A stretch of 64,000 bases of DNA from Planctomycetaceae bacterium (GTDB taxonomy: Bacteria > Planctomycetota > Planctomycetia > Planctomycetales > Planctomycetaceae): contig JAWKUA010000018.1 in NCBI GenBank assembly GCA_041398785.1, positions 1 through 64,000 of the forward strand, read 5' to 3'. The notes beneath the pieces are model-generated. The model did not search any database and was not told the origin of the DNA. It was given only the letters and a program-made list of their open reading frames with translations. The position numbers and the translations under genes were made by a program. Positions within the stretch are counted from its first letter, which is position 1, and every line of letters begins with the position of its first letter. Positions 41,086 to 49,433 of this stretch are shown here, one piece after another.

Positions 41086-42897
41086 GTGTCAGTTATCGTT
41101 CAGAAATTCGGTGGAACCAGTGTTGCCGACGCGGAAAAGATCCGTCGCGCGGCTGCCCGGGCCGTGGCCGCCAAACAATCCGGCCACCAGGTCGTGATGG
41201 TCGTCAGCGCTCGCGGCAAGAAGACGGATGAACTGGTCCAGCTTGCGTCGGAAATCAGTCGCAGGCCGCGTCCCCGGGAAATGGACATGCTGCTGGCAAC
41301 CGGCGAACAGGAATCCGTTGCGCTGGTGGCGATGGCGGTCCACGAACTGGGCGAAGAAGCCATCAGTCTGACCGGCGCGCAGATTGGAGTACTGACGGAC
41401 ACCACACATACGCGGGCTCGAATCGTCAGTATCTCGACACAGCGAATGCGCGAGGCGCTGGACGCGGGTCATATCGTGATCGCTGCCGGGTTTCAGGGCG
41501 TCGACGAAAAATTCAACATCACGACTCTGGGACGCGGAGGCAGCGATACCACGGCCGCCGCTCTGGCCGCCGCGCTGAATGCCGAACTCTGCGAGATCTA
41601 CACGGACGTTGAAGGCGTCTTCACAACGGATCCGCGAGTCGTCGCTGACGCTTCCAAGGTCGAACGGGTGTCCTACGACGAAATGCTGGAACTGGCCAGT
41701 CTGGGGGCGGGCGTTATGCATTCGCGTTCCATCGAGTTCGCGAAGAAATACGACGTCCATCTGTGCGTCAAGCCATCGTATTCGGACGGCCCCGGGACTC
41801 TGATCGCACCCGAGCCTGCTGATCCCGCTCCTGTTGTGACCGGAGTGGCGTTCGTTCGAAACGAATCCCGGATCGGCCTGAACGGCATTCCGGACCAGCC
41901 GGGTGTGATGAATCAGATCTTCGCGCTGCTGTCTGATGCAAAGATCCCCGTCGACATGATCGTGCAGAATGTCGGTGAATCGGGGATGGCCAGCATCTCC
42001 TTTACGGTCGCCGAAGACGATCTTGATCAGGCACTGCAGGTCGCCGCGCAGGCGGTCAAACTGCTGGGCAGCGGCGAAGTCGAACATTCGGCCAACCTGT
42101 CAAAGGTCTCCGTTGTCGGCCAGGGGATGCAGACGCATACCGGCGTGGCCGCGCAGATGTTTGACGTCCTGGCAAGGAACGGCATCAACATCTGTCTGGT
42201 CACAACCAGCGAAATCAAGATCTCCGTCCTGATTGAACGTTCGCGGTGCGATGAGGCCGTCAGGGCTGTTCACGACGGATTTCACCTGCAGCGCGGCACG
42301 GCAACGGTGCCCAGCGTTGGCTATCGGGCAACAAAGTCGCGGCCCGGTGCGCTTCGTGATCCGGCGAAGCTGGACGAAGACATCGTCGCTCGCCTGCAGA
42401 ACATGGAAGACATCGTAGTCAGCGACATCTATGCCGACACCGATCAGGCGCGCATTACCATCAACCAGCTTCCTGACGATCCCGGTGTGGCGGCCGACGT
42501 CTTTTCGGCAGTGGCCGACGGCGGCGTGCTGGTGGACATGATTGTTCAGAATGTCGCCATGAACGGCGTCGCCAATATCTCGTTCACCGTGCCCTGCGAA
42601 GATGTCGACCGCACGATTCTGCTGCTGCGGGAAGTCCTGGAACGCTGGCCCACCACCGTTGTGTCCTGCGACCGGCGGATCGGAAAGCTTTCCGTTGTGG
42701 GAATCGGACTGCGAAGTCATACCGCCGTCGGTGCGCGGCTGTTTCGAACGCTGGCGGACGAATCGATCAACGTGCAGATGATCAATACCAGTGAAATCAA
42801 GGTCAGCGTCGTGATCGATCCCGCCAGCGTGGACGCGGCACTTGCTGCACTGCGCCGGGAATTCGGATTCAGCCAGGATCACGCTTCGGTCACCTGA
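41086..42897 (+). CDS. lysC: Aspartate kinase with four ACT domains
   Basis: 603 residues, against about 410 in common bacterial forms. It phosphorylates aspartate, first step to Lys, Thr and Met. GTG start after AAAGG. Kinase domain residues about 1-245: VQKFGGTSV, GFQGVDEKFNITTLGRGGSD and EIYTDVEGVFTTDPRV. Then a pair of ACT domains (IGLNGIPDQPGVMNQIF; SVVGQGMQTHTGVAAQMF) and, after a linker, a second pair (ARITINQLPDDPGVAADVF; SVVGIGLRSHTAVGARLF). Each pair repeats the VDMIVQNV and INTSEIKxSV-like elements, so the regulatory half arose by tandem duplication. Feedback control by amino acids is expected. Confidence 0.95.
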   Translation: MSVIVQKFGGTSVADAEKIRRAAARAVAAKQSGHQVVMVVSARGKKTDELVQLASEISRRPRPREMDMLLATGEQESVALVAMAVHELGEEAISLTGAQIGVLTDTTHTRARIVSISTQRMREALDAGHIVIAAGFQGVDEKFNITTLGRGGSDTTAAALAAALNAELCEIYTDVEGVFTTDPRVVADASKVERVSYDEMLELASLGAGVMHSRSIEFAKKYDVHLCVKPSYSDGPGTLIAPEPADPAPVVTGVAFVRNESRIGLNGIPDQPGVMNQIFALLSDAKIPVDMIVQNVGESGMASISFTVAEDDLDQALQVAAQAVKLLGSGEVEHSANLSKVSVVGQGMQTHTGVAAQMFDVLARNGINICLVTTSEIKISVLIERSRCDEAVRAVHDGFHLQRGTATVPSVGYRATKSRPGALRDPAKLDEDIVARLQNMEDIVVSDIYADTDQARITINQLPDDPGVAADVFSAVADGGVLVDMIVQNVAMNGVANISFTVPCEDVDRTILLLREVLERWPTTVVSCDRRIGKLSVVGIGLRSHTAVGARLFRTLADESINVQMINTSEIKVSVVIDPASVDAALAALRREFGFSQDHASVT

Positions 42898-42919
42898 TGC
42901 GCGAAGCAATCACTTTGCC

Positions 42920-42943
42920 GCCGCATCGCCACCGTCGTGCGGC
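42920..42943. terminator. Hairpin between convergent genes
   Basis: GCCGCA (42920-42925) pairs with TGCGGC (42938-42943) in the 50-base gap between lysC and the convergent gene at 42949. It has no T-tract on either side, so it is at most a weak or Rho-assisted terminator. Confidence 0.3.
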
Positions 42944-42948
42944 GCGTG

Positions 42949-44055
42949 TCAGTGGAACAGAATTGCCGCCGCGTCCTGTTCGGGCACAAAATTCATCACC
43001 AGTGGCTGCGAGAAATCCGGCTGCGACTGCTGCCAGGTTGCGTAGTAACCGTCCTTCGAATGCAGGACGTCGACGTATCGGCTGCATGCTGTTCCAAACG
43101 GGCTGAGAAACATCGGCTGAATGTCCGACAGCCGCTCGGCGTTTGCGATGTCGTCGTCAACAAACCAGGCCGCTCCTCCCAGTTCTTCGCAACTGTAGCC
43201 TCGCGGGCGAGACACCGCGGCGGAGTGTTCGTCCAGTGGACGCAGGCACTCGCCGCCACAGTAGAACAGCACGCTGTGCTGTCGATCGGCGAACGGACCG
43301 ATTCGCGGAATCGGCAGGACGCAGGTGCCGCGCGTCATTGCCACATCCCACGTAGTTCCGCGAGCGAAAACGGAGTGTTCAGGAGCGGTTACGGTCTGTC
43401 CGATCGCCGGCAGGTCCGCCACGCCGGTATTCGAACTCGACCAGCAAAACGGATGGCTGCAGTATCCCAGCCGATCGCCGGACCTGGTGGCCCAGAAGAA
43501 CGGGTCCTTGACGTGCAGGTGCTGCGGGCAGGTGCTCGAAAACGCAGGTTCAACCGGCGCGGACGACAGCTCGGCGACCGAATCGGCCCGCATCACGTCA
43601 ATGCTCCACACGCCGGCTCCCGGCTTCAGAAAGCTCGCGACGCGGTCCGGGTATGGGATCCCGGACTTTTCCGTCGAAACGAACACCTCGACGCCCCGTG
43701 GTGTGAACCGAAGGCAGCTTCCTTCGATGGACACCACTTCACCGACAGAACTGTTCAGGGCGGCCTTGTCCCACGAGACGATTTTTTCGAATGTCCGGCC
43801 GCGGTCGCTCGAACGAAATACGGCCAGTTCCAGCCCGCGAACTCCGGCGGCAGTCCCGGTCCGGGAATCTCCGGCGTTGCGATAGCGTCCGATGACGTAC
43901 AGGGTTCCGTCGGCTGCTTCGGCCATGTTTCCGCCACCGAACCAGAACCCGGATTTCGGTTCCTGCGGCGGAACGATCACTCGTGCTTCCTGCTGGCAGA
44001 CAAGCACCTGGCAAAACCGAATCAGGCGGCTTCGGACGTCGGAATTCATTGTCAT
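42949..44055 (-). CDS. Asp-box (BNR repeat) protein, sialidase-like fold
   Basis: 368 residues. One clear Asp-box, FRSSDRGRTFEKI, and the overall pattern (FWFGGGNMAEAADGTLYVIG near the start, PHFWCSS-like SHPFCWSSSNTGVAD, DVLHSKDGYYATWQQSQPDF near the end) fit a six-bladed beta-propeller of the sialidase/BNR type. There is no signal peptide, so it may be cytoplasmic. Catalytic sialidase residues cannot be assigned, and some relatives only bind or process other glycans. The start is uncertain: ATG codons at 44055 and 44049 are both usable. Confidence 0.65.
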   Translation of the reverse strand: MTMNSDVRSRLIRFCQVLVCQQEARVIVPPQEPKSGFWFGGGNMAEAADGTLYVIGRYRNAGDSRTGTAAGVRGLELAVFRSSDRGRTFEKIVSWDKAALNSSVGEVVSIEGSCLRFTPRGVEVFVSTEKSGIPYPDRVASFLKPGAGVWSIDVMRADSVAELSSAPVEPAFSSTCPQHLHVKDPFFWATRSGDRLGYCSHPFCWSSSNTGVADLPAIGQTVTAPEHSVFARGTTWDVAMTRGTCVLPIPRIGPFADRQHSVLFYCGGECLRPLDEHSAAVSRPRGYSCEELGGAAWFVDDDIANAERLSDIQPMFLSPFGTACSRYVDVLHSKDGYYATWQQSQPDFSQPLVMNFVPEQDAAAILFH

Positions 44056-44447
44056 CGCGTTGGCAAATCCGAGACTTGACTACTGGTGAGTGGTGAGAAT
44101 TACCACGCGGCGCTGCGCACCTCCAGCGCCGGGGGCCTGTCGGAGTATCGATTCTGCGGAAAGTAGTGATTGTGCGAGCGTCGAATGGCCGATGAATCAC
44201 GTCGTGGGAAGGCGGGCTCCATGCCCGAATCTCGGGTGCCGCGCGGTGACGCGCCGGTGGCGGTCGAGGTACGTTCGTGAAAACGAACGGGGATTGAGGA
44301 GACGAACTCGGCCCAGCGGACCGGAACAAGTGTTTCCGGGGGCGATTGTGACGACGACTGTTGTCCTGAACTGGTTCGCTGGCCGAGCATTCGTCGAGTG
44401 CAGCGTAGCCGCAATGACATTGAATTGACCGTTTTCGGAGATCGACC
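44056..44447. other. Intergenic region, no gene seen
   Basis: About 390 bases between two divergent genes. Frames are short and Arg-rich. A GGAG ribosome binding site for the gene at 44448 lies at its right end. No terminator or repeat was noticed. Confidence 0.4.
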
Positions 44448-44738
44448 ATGTTGAAGCGAATCACGATGATCGCTGTGTTTGCCGCAGCGGTTTCGATCAG
44501 CCTGTGCAGCAGCACTCAAGCCGCCCCTCCAGGCCAGCCTGCCGATTGGCAGCGGTTCTACCATTATCCGTATGTTTACTATCCTCACACGTTCCAGCAG
44601 CCGCAGCAGTACGATCATCTGTACTACCGGTACTCGCCGGAGATGCGAATTCCGGTGTATCAGAAGAGCTGGTACAACTTTTATCCGACCGAAAAGCCGT
44701 ACCACAGCGGCCATCATTTCATTCTGGATGTGTTCTGA
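44448..44738 (+). CDS. Small secreted Tyr/His-rich protein
   Basis: 96 residues with a signal peptide (MLKRITMIAVFAAAVSISLC, cleavage after TQA). The mature 70 residues are rich in Tyr, His, Pro and Gln: RFYHYPYVYYPHTFQQ, DHLYYRYSPEMRIPVYQKSW, PYHSGHHFILDVF. No Cys is present in the mature part. Short secreted proteins of this look occur in planctomycetes but I know no function; envelope or metal-binding roles are guesses. GGAG precedes the ATG by about eight bases. Confidence 0.7.
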   Translation: MLKRITMIAVFAAAVSISLCSSTQAAPPGQPADWQRFYHYPYVYYPHTFQQPQQYDHLYYRYSPEMRIPVYQKSWYNFYPTEKPYHSGHHFILDVF

Positions 44739-45077
44739 TCGGCCGTGGTCGAACATTTTCGTGAGCCGGCGCAGGGACTGCCGGCGCAGCGTCTTTGGAC
44801 GCGGCGCGGCAGTCGCGGCGCGTTGTGACCGCAGTGATCCCGCCGTTCCGAAAAATCCGGATTTCGCCAATCCCATGCCAGGTAACGACCTACGTTCGGC
44901 GGCGCGATGAAATCAGATTCGCTTCCGCCAGGCTTCGCTTGACGAACTTCTCGCGGCGATTAAATTCCGGTCTCCGTGGTGACGAGTGGGGAGAAATGGG
45001 GATATCCCGGATTTCTCCGCAAGTCCTGTTATCAGATGCGTTTACGTGGCATGATGCCCCTCAGGTCGTTGACCAAA
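44739..45077. other. Upstream region of mraZ
   Basis: About 340 bases without a gene. The part nearest mraZ carries three MraZ-type boxes (listed separately). The first 200 bases are GC-rich and show nothing I can name. Confidence 0.45.
44977..45001 (+). promoter_or_regulatory. Three MraZ-type operator repeats
   Basis: TGGTG, TGGGG and TGGGG begin at 44977, 44987 and 44997, each separated by five bases, so the period is exactly ten. MraZ of Escherichia coli and Mycoplasma binds arrays of TGGGN separated by five bases upstream of its own gene. The array ends 76 bases before the mraZ ATG. Autoregulation of the cell-wall cluster is therefore likely. Confidence 0.8.
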
Positions 45078-45569
45078 ATGGCACTCACCGGCACATTTGA
45101 ACGCACCATTGATGAAAAGTGGCGACTGGCAATTCCCAAGCCGCTGAAAGACGGATTTTCGGTTCGAGATGTCGGCGAACTCTACCTGGCTCCCGGCAAT
45201 GAAGGCTGCCTGTCAGTCTACTCTCCGGAGGGCTTCGATGAGTTCGCGAAGCGAGTGGCCAGCGTTTCGCCAGGTCGTGCCAACGTCCGCAGTTTTCTGC
45301 GGCTGTTCTATTCGAAGGCGGAGCGAGTGGTGCTGGACAAGCAGTCTCGGATCCGGATTCCGGATCGCCTGATCACTCACGCAAGTCTGCAGCGCGAAGT
45401 CGTTATTCTTGGCGTCCATGACCATGCCGAAATCTGGGATAAGTCGGCATGGGACACTTTTTTGGAGCAAACAAGTTTTCATTTCGATGAACTGACATCC
45501 GAGACGCTGGAAAACTCCGTGTTTGAGCCGCAGGCTGAAAAGGCTGCACTCCAGCGCCTCAAGGGTTAA
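45078..45569 (+). CDS. mraZ: Transcriptional regulator MraZ
   Basis: 163 residues from ATG at 45078; upstream in-frame codons are not protein-like. MraZ is a ring-forming DNA-binding protein that heads division and cell wall (dcw) clusters. The two SpoVT/AbrB-like halves are seen: GTFERTIDEKWRLAIPKPLK with LYLAPGNEGCLSVYSPEGF, and KAERVVLDKQSRIRIPDRLI with VVILGVHDHAEIWDKSAW. It sits first in the cluster, with its operator array just upstream. Confidence 0.95.
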   Translation: MALTGTFERTIDEKWRLAIPKPLKDGFSVRDVGELYLAPGNEGCLSVYSPEGFDEFAKRVASVSPGRANVRSFLRLFYSKAERVVLDKQSRIRIPDRLITHASLQREVVILGVHDHAEIWDKSAWDTFLEQTSFHFDELTSETLENSVFEPQAEKAALQRLKG

Positions 45570-46040
45570 GCGGCCAGCGAACAGAAATAGGGCGTACCGA
45601 ACTGCGGCACGAAGTCGCACATAAGGCGTGATCGTTCGCGGTCGTGGTTTTTAATCAGCAGAAAAGGATCTGCCGCCGGTGTCATGACGACGCCGTCTGA
45701 CGGTAGAATTTTTTCGACGAACCTGGAACCTCCCGCAGGCTTTACCGGGCTTCGCGGAAGTAAATGGAGAACATGACGTTCTCCGCCGTGGTACGGTGTC
45801 TTCACAGATACCACAGTCGTTCGCTTCGTTGACCACAAAGGATGGTGCGAGAAGCGAACGACTGATGTGCCAGGTTTTTTGCTCTTCGCGCCATGCATTC
45901 CGGCGCGATAGGATTCGAGCCGCTTCATTCAGAAGCCTCTCCCATTCCGGGCCGACACCCCCGGCCCTTCGCAGGCTTTTCCGCCCGCGTCAGTCTCTCT
46001 CCGAATCCCCTCCTTCTAGTCTCTCCAGTTTTACCGTCTT
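45570..46040. other. Gap between mraZ and rsmH
   Basis: About 470 bases, unusually long for a dcw cluster, without a gene. It carries the long inverted repeat at 45815-45863. A run of six T at 45875-45880 follows that repeat by about eleven bases. Confidence 0.45.
45815..45863 (+). repeat. 13-bp inverted repeat in the mraZ-rsmH gap
   Basis: AGTCGTTCGCTTC (45815-45827) is the exact reverse complement of GAAGCGAACGACT (45851-45863), with a 23-base loop. A T6 run lies eleven bases further on, so it could be an imperfect terminator ending the mraZ transcript, or a regulator site. Confidence 0.6.
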
Positions 46041-46937
46041 GTGTCCGAGCGGCCTGTTCACGTTTCCGTGATGCCACGAGAAGTTCTGCATTACCTGCAG
46101 ATTTCCGAAGGGCTGACGGTGGTCGACGGGACCGTCGGAGCTGGCGGACATTCTCAACTGATACTTCGCCAGCTTGGTGACACAGGCACGCTGATCGGTT
46201 TCGATCGCGATGCCATGATGCTGCGGCTGGCCACCCCGTTGCTCAGAAAACCCAACGTCATCCTGGTTCAGTCATCTTACAGCCTCGCCAGGGAAGCATT
46301 GGCGGAACGAAATATCACAAGTGTGGATCGCGTACTGCTGGATCTTGGGCTGTCGTCCGACCAGTTGGCCGATCGCACGCGCGGTTTCGGATTTGATGCC
46401 GGAGGACCGCTGGACATGCGATTCGACACTCAACTCGGACAACCGGCCGGCGAACTGTTGAACACTGCGGACCGGTCCCGCTTGATTCAGATATTCCGGG
46501 AATTTGGTGAAGAACCGTTCGCCGAAAGGATCGCAGATCGGATCGTTACCCGCCGAAAGCAGGGCGGACTGCAGACCGCACAGCAGCTTGAAGAGTGTAT
46601 TCGCGCAGCGGTGCCGGATGCGGCGATTGCGAAATCGTCCAGAAACCCGGCAACGCGAGTGTTCCAGGCGCTGCGAATCGCCGTCAATCAGGAACTGCAG
46701 CACCTGCAGCACATGATGACCGACGTGCTGCCGCAGATCATGACGCCGGGTGGCATTGTTGTCGTGCTGGCGTTTCATTCACTCGAAGACCGAATTGTCA
46801 AATCCGCGTTCAAAGGACATCAGGGATGGCAGGTTCTGACAAAAACACCCGTGGAGGCGACGCCCGCCGAAATCCGTTTGAATCCCAGGAGCCGGTCAGC
46901 CAGGCTGAGAGCGGCCCGTTGGAAACCGGCGGCGTGA
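46041..46937 (+). CDS. rsmH: 16S rRNA (cytosine(1402)-N4)-methyltransferase
   Basis: 298 residues with a GTG start. RsmH (MraW) methylates N4 of C1402 in 16S rRNA with S-adenosylmethionine. Conserved blocks: HVSVMPREVLHYL, VDGTVGAGGHSQLIL (SAM site), GFDRDAMML, LLDLGLSSDQLADRTRGFGF, PLDMRFD, NPATRVFQALRIAVNQEL and VVVLAFHSLEDRIVKSAF. The 3' end overlaps the next gene by 112 bases in another frame. Confidence 0.95.
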   Translation: MSERPVHVSVMPREVLHYLQISEGLTVVDGTVGAGGHSQLILRQLGDTGTLIGFDRDAMMLRLATPLLRKPNVILVQSSYSLAREALAERNITSVDRVLLDLGLSSDQLADRTRGFGFDAGGPLDMRFDTQLGQPAGELLNTADRSRLIQIFREFGEEPFAERIADRIVTRRKQGGLQTAQQLEECIRAAVPDAAIAKSSRNPATRVFQALRIAVNQELQHLQHMMTDVLPQIMTPGGIVVVLAFHSLEDRIVKSAFKGHQGWQVLTKTPVEATPAEIRLNPRSRSARLRAARWKPAA

Positions 46938-48667
46938 ATTCTCGGCCCGAGCCGGCAGTCGACGCGAAACCCGGACTGTCGATCGAGGCTCGTCTGGGAA
47001 TGTGCGTGGTGGTGATCCTGCTGTGCGCCTTCGGGTTTCTGGTGTACCGAAAATTTGACGCTCGCCAGAAACACCTGCTGAGCATGGCGGCAACAAACGG
47101 TGAGTCACAGGACGACGCCGCAGCCGGGGCCGACGACACTGCAACGGCTGGATTGCAGCAGCCCGTCGCAACGCGCCTTGCCGCGTTTGAACCGGATGAT
47201 GTCGATCCGTTTGAGATCCGCGAAGTCAGTGTTGCTGAACCGGTGACAGTGGCGTCGCCGGACTCTCAGGATTTCGCGCAGTATTCGTCGAATCTGTTGG
47301 ACACGGGTTCGACTGACGAGTTCTCGGACGAACCACCGTTCTCCGGGTTCGATGAACCTGCCGTCGAAACATCTGTGTTGATCGCCGATGCCGATAACGG
47401 CGCCGATAACGGCCGCGCTCAGAATGAAGATCCGTTCGAAACCAGCGCTCCGAATCATTCGGCACCGCACGGCCTGTTCGAGGACTTTGCAGGTAGCAAC
47501 GCGGGAAGCCATCGGGAGCATGAACCAGCGCCCGCGGGCACAGACTGGGCAGATGGTTCCGGCTTCGACAGCGACCTGGCAGCACGCACGGCTGCAAGGG
47601 ATACGGTCGCCGGGGTCGAAGAGCATTCCGCTCCGTTTGCGTTCGCGGAACGCGAGGAACATCAACCGCACAAGACGCACCCGTCGCCGCCCTCAGACGA
47701 CGCGATTCCGGAATTCGCCTTTGACGTCGCGCAGAATGATCGGAACGCCGCGGTGCCGCACCACAAACACGCTCCCGATAACTTCGACACAGATAGCGAG
47801 CCGTCGGAGATTCTGTCCACAGTAGACGACCCTTCGCCACTGCGAGCGATCGACGACGATGGTTTCGACGACTTCACGGCGGCTGCGCCGCACGTTCATG
47901 AAGCGACGGAAGTTGCCATGCTGCAGTTGCCGGACCCGCCTCAGGGTGCCGACGTCGCTGAACCCGGTCAGACCACCGACCCTCCGTCGCTGACGATCGA
48001 AGGATTTGCCGACTTCGAAAACGATGACACCGACACGTCGACGACGGTGATCGATCAGCCAGGTGAAGCAGTCTTCGACCAGTTTCCGCGACCAATCCCT
48101 CACCAGGCTCCGCACCTGCCATCTGCGACAGCTTCGTCCGGTGACCATCACTTCGATCGCAGTTTCACGGTACAGGAATTCAACTACGACAACGGTGTCA
48201 GGCAGATTGCACACACGACCGAACCGTGCGACATCTGCGAAGTGCTGCCGAACGATAACTATTGGTCGATCTCAAAGCGCGCGTATGGAACGGCTCGATA
48301 TTTTTCGGCCCTGGCGCTGTTCAACCAGCATCGAATTCCGGACCCGAAGAAGATGCGGCCGGGCATGAAAATTCTGATTCCTGAAGCGGCCACGCTGGAA
48401 TCGAAATATCCGGAGCTGTTCCGTGACTATGAAACGAAGTCAAAGTTGCCGTCCGGGTACTTTGTGCAGGACGACGGCACACCGGCCTATCGCATTGGCG
48501 AACGCGAAACGCTGTCAGAAATCGCCCAAAAGCACCTTGGCCGCTCTTCTCGCTGGATTCAGATCTATCGGCTGAACCGATCAACGCTGCCAGATCCGAA
48601 TAAGCTGAAGCCCGGAAGCGTGATCATCCTTCCGGACGACGCCACCAACGTTAACGTGCTGCCATAG
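46826..48667 (+). CDS. Membrane-anchored LysM protein in the dcw cluster
   Basis: 613 residues from ATG at 46826, inside the end of rsmH; upstream in-frame codons lack protein character. One membrane helix (CVVVILLCAFGFLVY, residues 59-73) leaves a long acidic, disordered stretch outside. Two LysM domains sit at the C-terminus: residues about 467-523 (NDNYWSISKRAYGTARYFSA, MRPGMKILIP) and 552-607 (ERETLSEIAQKHLGRSSRWI, LKPGSVIILP). LysM binds N-acetylglucosamine chains of peptidoglycan. The position, where other bacteria carry ftsL, suggests a cell-wall or division role. Confidence 0.82.
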   Translation: MAGSDKNTRGGDARRNPFESQEPVSQAESGPLETGGVNSRPEPAVDAKPGLSIEARLGMCVVVILLCAFGFLVYRKFDARQKHLLSMAATNGESQDDAAAGADDTATAGLQQPVATRLAAFEPDDVDPFEIREVSVAEPVTVASPDSQDFAQYSSNLLDTGSTDEFSDEPPFSGFDEPAVETSVLIADADNGADNGRAQNEDPFETSAPNHSAPHGLFEDFAGSNAGSHREHEPAPAGTDWADGSGFDSDLAARTAARDTVAGVEEHSAPFAFAEREEHQPHKTHPSPPSDDAIPEFAFDVAQNDRNAAVPHHKHAPDNFDTDSEPSEILSTVDDPSPLRAIDDDGFDDFTAAAPHVHEATEVAMLQLPDPPQGADVAEPGQTTDPPSLTIEGFADFENDDTDTSTTVIDQPGEAVFDQFPRPIPHQAPHLPSATASSGDHHFDRSFTVQEFNYDNGVRQIAHTTEPCDICEVLPNDNYWSISKRAYGTARYFSALALFNQHRIPDPKKMRPGMKILIPEAATLESKYPELFRDYETKSKLPSGYFVQDDGTPAYRIGERETLSEIAQKHLGRSSRWIQIYRLNRSTLPDPNKLKPGSVIILPDDATNVNVLP

Positions 48668-48930
48668 AATGGCGCAGCCGTGTTGCGGACGCCTCCTGCG
48701 CCGGGGATTGTGCGTTCGGATCGCTCGTCAAATTCCGCATGATCGGTGAATCGAGCGAAGCTTCGCCGATCTGAACAGCCGGAAGCCCGGCGCCGTAGTC
48801 ACCGCTCCCGATGAATCGCCGACGGTCCGAGTGCCGCCGGAAGTTTGTGAAACGCCGATGATTTCTCCGGGCGGTCGTGTTCGCAGGTCAGGCGAATCGA
48901 CTTCTCGTAATTCGTTCCGGGAGAGACTTC

Positions 48931-49305
48931 GTGCTGTTTCGATTTGCTTCGGCGATACTTCTGGTCGTGGCGGTGTCCATGATCGGCGTCGCGCTGGAGC
49001 GGCAGTCGCTGCGGCTTCGCCGGTCGGTCAGCCGTCAGTACTACCAGACGGATCTGCTGCTGGAACTGCACGCTCGCCGGCGGCTGCGAATTCAGCAACT
49101 GACGGCTCCGGCGCAACTGGCGGCTTTGAGATCGGACAGCGCGCCGGCGACACGGACGCTTGTCCGCGACCACGGACGCCGCGATCGCAGTTTCGCAGCG
49201 CCGGACACGGAGCCGGCCGCGAACGCGGAAGCACATCCATCCGCCGGTTCTCGACTGCCGTTGCTGAGATGGGAACGTCCCGTCAATCCGGCGGTTCTGG
49301 AGTAA
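48931..49305 (+). CDS. FtsL-like small membrane protein
   Basis: 124 residues from GTG at 48931, preceded by GGGAGAG. One membrane helix at the N-terminus (FASAILLVVAVSMIGVAL) is followed by a short basic coiled-coil-like stretch (ERQSLRLRRSVSRQYYQTDL, LHARRRLRIQQLTAP). This layout and the place between rsmH and ftsI match FtsL, a bitopic division protein with little sequence conservation. The remaining 60 residues are Arg/Ala/Pro-rich. The call rests on position and topology, not on similarity. Confidence 0.55.
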   Translation: MLFRFASAILLVVAVSMIGVALERQSLRLRRSVSRQYYQTDLLLELHARRRLRIQQLTAPAQLAALRSDSAPATRTLVRDHGRRDRSFAAPDTEPAANAEAHPSAGSRLPLLRWERPVNPAVLE

Positions 49306-49433
49306 CGATTCCGGCGCGAAGCCATTCCCTGGGCAGTGCGACGAAACATCACTGACGGCAAACTTCACCGAAGCGCGGACGGCAACCTTGTTCCGCGCCT
49401 CGCCCGATCACTTCTGTATGAATCACCAGGACA

